The position numbers and the translations under genes were made by a program. From assembly GCA_005765155.1 (NCBI GenBank), contig VCCP01000005.1, positions 4,092,001 to 4,156,000 of the forward strand: a stretch of 64,000 bases of DNA, given 5' to 3'. The notes under the pieces were generated by a model. That model saw nothing but the letters and a program-made list of their open reading frames with translations, was not told the DNA's origin and made no database searches. The stretch is from Zelopaecilomyces penicillatus. Taxonomy: Eukaryota > Ascomycota > Sordariomycetes > Hypocreales > Pseudodiploosporaceae. Shown here one piece after another: positions 43,138-53,700 of this stretch (positions within the stretch are counted from its first letter, which is position 1; each line of letters opens with the position of its first letter).

Positions 43138-46105
43138 TCACCACCCCTTATGTTGCAAGGCCATATCGAATTCATAAGCGGCCTCGCAATTATAGCTCAT
43201 GGGAAAGTAGATCTGGTCCCTTGGAAGCTGAAGCTCATCGAAATGATCAGGCATAGCACCGTCCGTTCGAGTTTGTACAAATGGTTTCACTTCTTCGTTG
43301 TAACCATTTTCGGGATAGTTTTCCCTGAGTTGGCGAATAGCTCGGCACATCATGTCTACATTGTCGGTATCAACAAACAAAGCACCCCATGTGTTGTCCT
43401 TTTTCGACTTGCGTTGATCCATGAGGTCCGACAGCTTGGGCAAGCCGCGAAGGGAATCAAAATGTATCTTGTTATCTCTGACTAAAGGCTCTTGGTACCT
43501 TGGTTGGTGCACAAATCCATTTGCACCGACAACTAGCCCCGGGGGGGCAGGACGAACAGATTTCGTGGATTGCAACTGAATCAGACCCTTTCCTTTGTCA
43601 AGAATCGGAGCATCATGGTTGAATGCTGAACGGTCCCAATCAGGGCAAAGCTTATCCAATGCGCCACGCTTTCGGTGTTTCAGATGATCGGTTTCCTCAT
43701 CAAGCCAGCTCTGAAGAATACAACCGGCGCAGATACGGGTGTGAGGTGCTGAGTGGCGACTTTCTGCGGAAAAGAACTCTTGGAAAGTTTTGTATCCGCA
43801 TGATGAACAGAAAACAAGATACTTTCCCATATCTTGCATGTACCACTTTGGCCAGTCGCTCTCCATATAAAATTCAAGCCCAAGGCGTACAGGCTTAAGA
43901 AAGTCATAGATAGCCATGCGACGTTGGCTTTCAGCGTCCGGCTTGCTTTCATCAATTTCAAGATAACGATATAAACCGTCGAGGAATCCGGGAACAGCCC
44001 ATGGGTAATTGGGTACTCGGGAGAGGTATTCAAGGAAAGCCTTGCCCGGAGAAAAAAGTAACCCAATGTTCATGGCCTTGGCCTTCATAAATGCTTTCAG
44101 CAGGATACCGAAAAACCCTCTCTGAACAACATCTAGCTTCTTCGGACCCCAGGTAAGCCCGTAGGTGGCCGCGTTCGCTTGAAGGTAGGGCGTGCCGGTA
44201 TTGTAATGCGGAAAGAAGTCAAACGAATGAATAGTTGGCTTTCCCTGACGTCGCCTATCAATATTAATCTCATGAATGAGATCCAGAATGCAGTTGACGT
44301 CGCCAAAATGGATCAGAGGACAACCATATACTCCCAACATGACAACGTTGGGACAAGCCCTCAGGATTATGGCAAGCATTCTGCGATCCAACATTGGCGT
44401 CTTTTGAAAGTACAAGATACGGATTCCAGCAGGCTGTTCGGATATTTGTTGCACTACATAAAGGTCAGCAACGGGTCTGTCTTTGAACGTGTCTCTGAAC
44501 TACTCACTCAGCGATTGCAATTGGGTCGCAGCGAACGTCAACTGTGGCACAAAGGGGTGCCTTTTTGGGCTTGCAGTGAACTGGTTGACTCCCCACATAT
44601 CAACATGATCTAGATTGAGCAACGACCGAATAATCCTGAGGCTTTCCTCAGGGACTGTGTTCAGGATCGAACGGCGAACTGGCGGGTTATCTTCTAAGCC
44701 ATTGATATCGAGCATCCAAAATGGACTTGTTGGTTTAGCCCCAGTGTAGATGGCGTCAGCCATTCTGAAAATGTCTTCCTCTAGAGTAACAACGTTTTGT
44801 TGCCATGTACTCTTTCGGCTGCGATACGATTCAGCAGATACCCGAGAATCTAATATTTCACCGACCGTGTACTCAGGAGTCACGACAACAAAAATCCCAG
44901 AGTGACCATCGCATCTGAAAGCTCCTGAGTAAAAGTCCCAGACACTCTAATCAAGTTATCAGCTCACTGTCTTCACGCAAACATGGTATGAAAGATCAAC
45001 ACTAACCGCATTCGCCGCAATTGCCTTCCAAGAGCCAGTAGATGAGAGAGCGAAGCTCTCGACAGTTTTGCAACCATCTGCAAATATTTGCTCCGCTACG
45101 AGTGCTCCAACATGTGCAGAGGCAAGCAAACCTTCAATAGTTTTCACTGTACCGTTGATGTTTTGGCCCTCAGTATCAGGAGTATTGCAGGATTCCTTGA
45201 GCCGATTGCCATCCTCTCGGAATATGAGCAAAGCCTAGCTTGATCAGTACATCGCACTTTTCCGAGGATATCAGTGCCAATACTTACTCGGGTCAACTTT
45301 TTTGATGGTCTGTGATTTCCTTGAACTACCTGATTTTTTATGAATGCATCGCGGGTTGGTCTGACGACATACATGGTCATCGTTTTAAGCCATACACCCG
45401 CTACTTCGATTGGCGTTTTTGTAGTTACGTCTGGATGAAAGCCAACAGTGTGCAGACGCTTGAGTGACTCTTTCATTCCATACTTGGCAATGCCTAATCT
45501 TCGCTGTTAGCAGATACTGTGTTTGAGGCAATAGAGCATCACTTGCCTGTGGAAACCTTCTCCGACCTCTGTGAGTCATTAACCCGTTCTCTAGTTTCAT
45601 TCATCTTTCGATCGTTGGGCCTACGTCTCTGTCGAGGTATTCCACTCTGCTGTGTGTTAATCGGCGCGGTTGTGAATGGCTCGATAATTGGTTGCACAGA
45701 TTCAAATGGAACAATCCGTGCCGCTGGGTAGGTTGGATAAAACTCCCCCTTTGGTGCCCTGGTTGTCTTTGCCCAATTTCCCTTTTTCTTGGGCTTCTTG
45801 GGCTTCTTGGACGCTTTTGAATTGGGTGCTTCAGGTGTTCCGGAGACGCCAGTCGTAGTGTAGTTTGATGTCAAGGCAGTAAGGGGTTGAGCCAGCGTCT
45901 GCTTGGCCTCAGATACCGTGTTTGATTGACCTGCCGTCTTTTTTCGTTGTTGTCTCTTGCTTTTCTTCTTCAATCCTGAAGGCGCCGGCTCAACTTGGGA
46001 GATTGCAATTGAACTCCGAGACGATATGTTTTGAGATGCTACTGGCTTGTCTGGATGTTCGTTAGGACACTGCAGCTTGTCTGTCTTCGCCTTCTTTGAC
46101 GCCAT
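43138..46105 (-). CDS. 915-residue protein of unknown function with Cys4 motif
   Basis: Five exons on the minus strand: 46105-45547, 45493-45288, 45234-45007, 44946-44508 and 44453-43138, giving 915 residues in one frame. Introns are 53-60 nt. Intron 1 (45494-45546) uses a GC donor (CAG/GCAAGT) with a GCTAAC branch point; the other three are GT-AG. I do not recognise the family. The first 190 residues are disordered and Lys-rich, with two nuclear-signal-like clusters (KKKSKRQQRKK and KKPKKPKKKG). Residues 190-330 form a small folded unit (VAGVWLKTMTMYVVRPTRDAF). Residues 330-620 read like the leucine-rich half of an F-box-type protein (NLDHVDMWGVNQF, RACPNVVMLGVYGCPLIHF). A likely zinc site is FCSSCGYKTF..ICAGC, Cys 693/696/719/722. 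The C-terminus ends HKGW. An 8-bp minisatellite lies 190 bp upstream of the start. Confidence 0.8.
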
Positions 46106-46293
46106 GGTAAAGTTTCTGATGTAAGGCAGCCTCGAGAAGGGGGCGGAGTAGGAGATGGTTTAGAGACGTGGAATACGAAGGTGATAATCGATGCAAGCAG
46201 AGGGAAGCCAGCAGGAGCCAGTGAAGCCAAGGAAGCCAGCCGAGGCCAAATCCACAGTTGAGTGAAGAGGCTGTAAGGTGAGAGAGGTGGTGA

Positions 46294-46358
46294 GTGATGG
46301 GTGATGGGTGATGGGTGATGGGTGATGGGTGATGGGTGATGGGTGATGGGTGATGGGT
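46294..46358 (+). repeat. 8-bp minisatellite, about 8 units
   Basis: Near-perfect tandem copies of GTGATGGG. It lies about 190 bp upstream of the start codon of the 915-residue gene, in its promoter or 5'UTR. Confidence 0.9.
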
Positions 46359-47012
46359 GGGACAAGGTATAAATAGTAGGTGATGGGATAAAAAGTCAAT
46401 GTATGTGTGGGGACTGTGGAGAACTTGCAGCTGTGTAAGTGATGGAAGCTGGGGATGGCGGGAGCGCCAGTTGGCAGGTATGACTGGCAGTTAAACATGG
46501 GGGAGAAGAGGCGTGCATGATCTGCAGGGGAGAATAAGGGATGACACCAGCTTAGGATGAAGCCAGTGGGTGAAGAATAGATGGAGTCAGATGGGGGGAT
46601 CAAGGTTTACAACAAGCAATAAAAAGAAGCAGGCCGGAAGGACTATCTAGTGGACAGGTACTTCAATGCATCGCAGAAGGTTCGCAGGCACTCACCAAGC
46701 TTGTGTGCTTGAGGTCAAGTCAGATGTACTTGCAGGATGCCAGAGTATAACAAGGCTCTCCAGCATGCCCTGCGTTGGATCAGAGTTCTAGTGCTTCCAC
46801 CCAGATGGAATCTAGAGATCTTGAAGGGTTGAAGAGAAAGAAAGAAAGGAGAAAGAAGGAATGCGTTTGAGCTGGGGTGCCTTTTATGCTCGCGCAACAG
46901 TAGCGGAGATGCCTTACTGCCTCAGAACCGTGAGGCCTCATGAGATTTGAATGGCCCACTTCGATCAAGGTGACTCGCTTACTCTTGGTGAAAGCGCAGA
47001 GAACAAACGAAC

Positions 47013-47375
47013 ATGTCGGGGGTGGTCAGTTCCCCTGGGAGGGGTAAGCAGGAGTCGGAGCTGGAGCTGCAGATTGCAGCGGCAGGGCGTGATCTCCTAG
47101 AGGTTAAACTAAACAGTTTCAGTAAGTTGTGTCTACGGATAACTCTAATCTCCAAGTTTTGGGCAAGTTGTGGAATGAAGCTCAGAATGGGCATTTCAGG
47201 GGATCTCCACATGGCAGTTGTGGTGTCTCGCCAACACATTGCATGCCAGAAGAACCCACCCAAAACTATATGCAGCCAGCATACATCCCAACCGAAACTT
47301 TGCAATAAACATCGTAAAACTACGTTACTAGCTAGAAATCCTAAAGTTTGGAGAGCATCAAGCTATCTAGAATAG
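47013..47375 (+). pseudogene. Possible gene fragment (plus strand)
   Basis: A 120-codon frame starts MSGVVSSPGRGKQESELELQ and continues as a charged, helix-like stretch to about codon 36 (VKLNSFSK). A possible donor-like AGTAAG follows at about 47119. The remaining 80 codons look random. It could be a first exon, a decayed remnant or chance. No homologue is recognised. Confidence 0.2.
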
Positions 47376-48188
47376 GGGGAACAAAGCCACTAAATTCCTG
47401 TGAAGAAACTCGCCTGCTTTGCCACACACTCCAAAACCTCGTAGGGGATAAACACAACGCCCGTTGGCTAAGTGAAAGCAACGCATACGACAGAACTTGG
47501 AATCTCTCACTGATACGGTCAAGAACAAGTCTAGGCATCCGTTACGATGCCAGAGAAACGCGCGGCTAGAGATGCGTCATAGCCCGATAATTACGCAGCA
47601 GTGATTCATCAAGCGAGCACGACAATAGCAATCCCTGTACATTCAAATATCTCTATTGAAGCAGCGGCTATCTTCTGATGGTCAATGCTTCCTGTGAATA
47701 TGGGAGTTCTCAAGAATACACCAAGTTCGTACTAGTGGGAAACGGGGGGTGTGGCAAGTAGGTGAGGGTGCTCCCCATCGGCACTCTGGTCGTAGTTGAA
47801 TATTCGGAAGAGATGCTCTAGAGTTTGGCTTTGGTTTAGTTGGAGTGTTGAAATGCTTGTTATTCTCTGTAGCGTGGTAGAATTTGTAGGCTTGCTTGCC
47901 ACTTGGTAAAGAAACTTGGCACACAAAGCAGCGCCTTTCGAACAAAGTGAAATTTTCTCCGTTCTTTGTTTAGCTACTCTTTTTAGAGTGCACTTCTAGT
48001 AATTTCTTAGTACCTCACATATCTCATTTCTTCCATGCGTTCATTGGCAGCATTTCAGAATGGCCGACTATACCTTAATCCGATTATTTGCTCCGCTAGA
48101 TTTCCTCCTCGCCAGAGCAAAACACGACTTGCTGTGTTTAGGCTACTCGCTCTTTCAACTCCAACAACAATGTCTTTTTTTAAAAAAA

Positions 48189-48213
48189 CAAGGAACGATT
48201 TCCTCGTTCCTTG
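48189..48213. repeat. Perfect 10-bp inverted repeat
   Basis: CAAGGAACGA (48189-48198) and its complement (48204-48213) flank a 5-nt loop, forming a strong small hairpin in the gene desert. Confidence 0.8.
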
Positions 48214-50591
48214 TTCCTCGTTTCTACACCTGATCATAATCACAAATTCTAACGACGTCTCGGCCCTTCTTTGCGACTTGGCGAAACAGAACCAACATCT
48301 TGTCGATTTCTAGGCGGCTGATCTGCTCAACCACCATCACATTTCTACCACTCGGTTTGCTTGCTCTCAGGAGACATCGGTTCGGCTTCAATAATATAAC
48401 TGTCTTATTCGACGACCCCAAACTTGTCATGATCAGCAAGCCGTTGCTCTACTACAATTATCTCCACCTCAACCTCGCTGGATAGATTCTGATGCACTAC
48501 AGATCACTCCCTTAGTAGCCCCAAAAAGGCACCATCGCTGATCTCGAGTTGAGAACCAAGGGGTCATGTCGCTGGCCTCCTTCTCGCCAAATAAGCACCT
48601 GTTCCTCGCCAAGAAGAAGAACATATGACGCTGGGGACGAAGATTTACTAGAAAACAGAATGATCAATACTACAAGTCACAGTTGACCCCAAGAGTGGGC
48701 GATACAGCAAAGATTCTTTTGGCAAAAAGTTGAGGGATGTGTATCCAATGATATCTCCGAATAATACACAATTATATGCACGACTTCCCATGTTCCCTTC
48801 TCCTACTGTCAACGCTTACGATGCTAATGGTTATTCAACGCAGAATCGCTCCATACAGTCTTACCACCTCAAGCTACCCATCAACCAGAGCCAAAACGGG
48901 TCAGCCGTTTCAGTCAACAAGTCGAACAATAATCAACATCAGGCAGAACGAATATTCAACATCTTGGCAAATTTACCGACTCATTTAGTGGTGCATATGC
49001 TGTTACCTGGTGGGACCTACGGGAGCACGACATCTACACGAGGACAGACCCGTGACACATTTGTCAACATCTCATCATCACGTCATTTGAGACGGGGATG
49101 GGAACACAGACCCCAACACTGATACGCAGTCGGCTTAATTGTATCGATTTACTTACCTTATAGATGCTTTTCTAACTAAATAGAGGCTTTTGTCGATTTG
49201 AGAGGAATGCGGGTCCTCCATCAGTGGGTGTTGGGGGGGGTGTAAAATCTCCCGCCAAACATGATTCTAGGGTAATCGGGTGACTGTATGGACGCGAGAC
49301 ATCACCACAAAACATATCTCAATCGCTCTCTTATTATAGAACTTGGATATCTGTTCCAGCAGCAGCTATTGCTGCTAGTAATGGCACTTTTCCTATTATT
49401 TTCTTGTCTCAGTGCTTGAATGAATCAGGTTGTACAAGTGGCAACAGGGTTTCCCCAAGGGTATGCTCCAAGTAGTGGATGCCTCGGTAGTGTTCAACCA
49501 AGCTCTCATCTAATTGAAGTAGTTCTGCTAATAACTTCCAGGCTGATAACAGCACTACTTCATGTTTCCGGATGCAAGTACGAATACACGCGAGTAATAA
49601 TACTACCTACCTACCTAACTTAGTACCTACAATAGTGTGTATATTGGGCCAAAACGCACTAGACAGTGCTAAAACTGAAGCTCAGCGCCATGGCGTTGCT
49701 TGTGTTTGTATGAGACGGAGGAGGGTGCCTGGCGAGGGGTCAATGGCTTACATGAACGGGCAACGTGACCGCAATATGTCCAAACGGTGGCTGTCGATCT
49801 ATAAGCAAGGAGGCACAACGCCTCGGACGGCCCCCCGACTCGCAACCTCCTTTGATGCTGGGGCTGGACATGGGGAAGAAGACGTGTGTGAGAGAGAGAG
49901 GTTCGAGGGTTTGGTAGTGCTGAGTTTCCTGGAGGAACTGGGCCGCAAATGGGCGTTAGCTCTTATTGCTGACCTGATATGAAAATTGACAGACAATTTG
50001 ATACGGTTATCTAAAGTGACTTTTAACCCCCAGGAATTCGTAACCAGTTGTTCCACCTTGAAACTGTTCGCAAATTGCTTCGAGAGGGGAGGCCCGAGAA
50101 CATCCAGCGCGATGAAGTGCATGGCAATCAAGCCCCTCCCTACCAGTACTATGTACGTACACCACGAAAGCAACTAACGAATGCAACACTGTACGAACGT
50201 GATGCACATGCACTCTTCCCTAAACTTCCTGGATAGGACAAAGAGATCATCTCGCATCACGTTACTGACGCCCTTGTGGGACGACAACATGTCGCACGCA
50301 GCCATGCAAGCCTGTCTGGGGGCCAGAGACTGAAGGAAGAAAGGAAGCATTGGCCACGAAAGAAGGGTCGACTGTGGACCTCCGAGAAACCCGAGCAACA
50401 ACTGTCATGAGATCAAGGGACAGTAAAGATAAGTAAAAGTTTGTTTCGAGACCAGGTCTTTTAGAAAATGGTTCGCTGTTCGCCCCATTCATCGCCTTTC
50501 CAGGGCTACAGGTTGATGGCTTGCAGCCCTGCAGCACTTACGGGAGCGCATGTGTTTGCCAGCCGCCAAGCATTGTCAGCATAACCCCTAA

Positions 50592-50592
50592 C

Positions 50593-50623
<31 letters not shown>

Positions 50624-50624
50624 A
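50592..50624 (+). repeat. C22-A11 homopolymer tract
   Basis: Twenty-two C followed by eleven A, preceded by AACCCCTAA. The opposite strand is a T11-G22 run capable of G-quadruplex structure. A T18 run lies 83 bp further on. Confidence 0.85.
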
Positions 50625-50706
50625 GGGACTTGTAAGAGTGTATAGTATTTGTTATCAAACTTGGGAAAAGTCGTGTCTTGGCGATGATGGTTATGGAATC
50701 GCATTC

Positions 50707-50724
50707 TTTTTTTTTTTTTTTTTT
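50707..50724 (+). repeat. T18 homopolymer
   Basis: Eighteen consecutive T residues in the gene desert. Confidence 0.85.
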
Positions 50725-53700
50725 GGCTTAAGAGGGTTGTACTGCAGAGACAAGTTGACGGTGACATTCGGGATAATCTCTTATGCAGTGGGGCCAGCAT
50801 TTGTAGGATGTCCCATCCGTCTATCCGCCCATCCGTTGTCCATCGGGTTTGGGTTTCAGTTGCGACACTGAGGGGAAACGGACCGTCAATATTTCAAGCA
50901 GACCGCAAGAGAGGATGAGCGAAATGCTGGTACTGTGAAAACAAGTAGATACTTGCCCCTACATAAGATGTGCAGTGTTGCATGCACACCACCAGGGCCT
51001 TTGATGTCCTCGGCGATGCGCTGTCCCGGACTTAAATATTGATCACGTTGACCCTCCCGTACGTGGATGGTGCGGCCCGCTCTGGGCTATGCGAGTGGTG
51101 GGTTGTTTAGCAGAGGGTCGCCAAGGTTGCAAAGGCCATATCAACCAAACTGTGTCCCGAAAGCGACAGCCTTGGCAGCGGGGCATTTTCCTCTCGAGCT
51201 TGATGCAGCAGACGTCACTCACCATTGTGACTCTTATCCATGTTGATAGTATGGTTAACGAGTCCAGCCAATGCAGCGTACCGTGTCGTCCATCCTCATT
51301 GCAACTAAGAAAGCTTGCCGCTGAACAGAATGGTACTTTCGCAAGAACCGGTTACCCTATCAAGCCTATGTACGTTGGGAAGAGTGTCCTGAAGTTGTAC
51401 GAACACAGACAGGCATACTCCGTACAATTCTCTTCGAGAGTTGTACCTGCCGACTGACTTAAATATAGACTATGCGAATTGAAATGAATATATTTGATGA
51501 CATTGACTGATAGAAGTATCGCTGGTGTAGTCGGTTTAGAAAGTTTTGGTTGACAGGCAAAGTCCGTCGACAAACCACAAGGGTTGAATTTTGGCCTACG
51601 TAAAAATTGCAAGCCTAGGTATTGTCATGCACTTGTCATGTTAACCTACAAATGCGAAATCTCTGAATCAGCATTATGACATAATTGATAGTGCGCAACC
51701 AACGACGTGTTAAGAATAGTCGGATGCAAGGCCGTGCCGTTGCACAAACGATAGATTACCTGCGTATCTGCAACCTTCAATTCATACTGCAATATGAAGA
51801 AGACATCGGCACAGGGTTTTGTCCTTTTGTCTGTGGTATCACTGTGTGTACCTGCACGCACATGCTGCCGTCTTGTAATGAGAACCAATAAGACAAGGTT
51901 CTCCATACTCCGTACTCCGCAGTTTCCCATGAAATGAATGGCGCCTGTCACAGCCGCATTGCCGTTCTGAAGGAATCCATTTGAGTGGCGGCTGGGATTC
52001 GCCAACTTGCCACTCTCAAGTATCCCACCTCCACATTACAGGTCGAAGGCAACTAGGAAGGGGGCAGCGAGATGAGATGGCGATCCTGATAGGGGTCCTA
52101 GAGCGAACCATTTGAGCAAAGGTATGTTGGTAGTCTGAGCGGTGGACGGGTAAGATCCGAAATAGGTACATCCAAAAGCAGCTGCTACGGCATCAAATGA
52201 ACATGCAATGTCATTCAGTCGCTGAGGCTGGCATGGTGGTCTTGCCGCTTGCACCTACTGTGCAGCAAGCTGGGATTCACAGTGCAGAATGGGGTCTTTG
52301 CCCCCCCCTAAGTCTGCATCTGGCCTTAATTACCTGTAGGGCCCCCAAAGTGTCACTGACCGCTGAGTTTTAATATCATCCACTGGTTTTACCAAACGGC
52401 TGCTGGGGAAACAGAGCCTGCAAAAGAAAAGAATCAGGAGAAGGAAAAAGAAAAGAAAAACATTGGGGGTCCGTCCTTTGGATGGGGCCAGTCAACCCCT
52501 ATTGGGCATGACACGAAGTGGGTTTCCGAATGGCTATTTTCATTGATAGACAAGAGCCTCAACAAGACTCCATCTATTAGTAGTAAGGACACACAGGAGG
52601 CTGACTGGTTACTGGAAGCGGTTGCCCTGGCACGCAAACATCCATGCGACGCTTTGTTGGAATAAACTGCCAACTTGGACATGCCAGGGACAGCCGAGAC
52701 ATTCAGAGCCATCCGGGAGCTCCCCAAGAAATGGCTGGCCGCACGAGCATTCAGATAGACTGCCCGCATGTGTTGTGTGTCAAGTTAAGCTGAACCAAAC
52801 ATGGCACCCTTTTCATTTTCCACAGCGACGAAACATAGCTGTGGGACAACGTGCGTCGAACCTGTACAGACGTAATGTGTAATCACAGCACTTCGCCTAG
52901 TCGTGTGGACCTGGAATTCAAGACAACCACTGTACCACAGGTCGATCCATCCAATAAAATGGATGAAAAGCAAGAGACCCCCCCCTCTCGTACCTGAGAT
53001 GGTGTGGATGTTAGAATGAAAAGGGTCTAGAGTTTCACGCCACCGCCCACCCACCATGTCGCGCTAAGGCATGCGTCACATGGACGATGACAACGATGCA
53101 GCGATGCAGCTAGTCCGTTAGTAGTGAGGAACCAGTCGAGTTTGACGAGTGAGCACATCTCGACTGGTGCTTTCGTGATATTGTCCTTTTGCTTTTTAGC
53201 TCAACTATCGTCCCATCCCATCCGCACCCACCGACAGGCGGCTAGGCCATGGCTGGATGCAAAAAGGCATGGCAAAGGTGCGGTGTATGGTTCAGGCTTT
53301 TCAAATGATGTGTGCCGACTGGTGTTATTGTGTGTGTGTGGAAATGCTGATGGTGGTGTGTTGTCCCTTGCCATTGCCTGCTTTTGCTTTCTTTGGCTTC
53401 CCACAAAACAGGTCATATATTCGCCCAGACTGCATAATCGACCTCAAGCAGATGCTCTGCATCGCACACAAGGCAGTTACCAGTTGGGTGCTATCGCTGC
53501 TTGTCTCTGCGTGCCCTATATGTAGGCAGGTCCTCGCATGGGCATTGCATGGTCAGCCATCGCAGCGTTTACTGCGAAATCAGGAGGTTCCTGCATACAA
53601 CTCCACAAGTCCATGCAAGGCTTCAAAGGACAACTTGACGGCGGATGAGATTGTATATAGCCCACCGCCATCTTGGCGGTACCCTTAGTAATCATCACAT

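Noticed and set aside
48730..49122. 130-codon frame in the desert
   Set aside because: Composition looks random and there is no splice context or recognisable motif.
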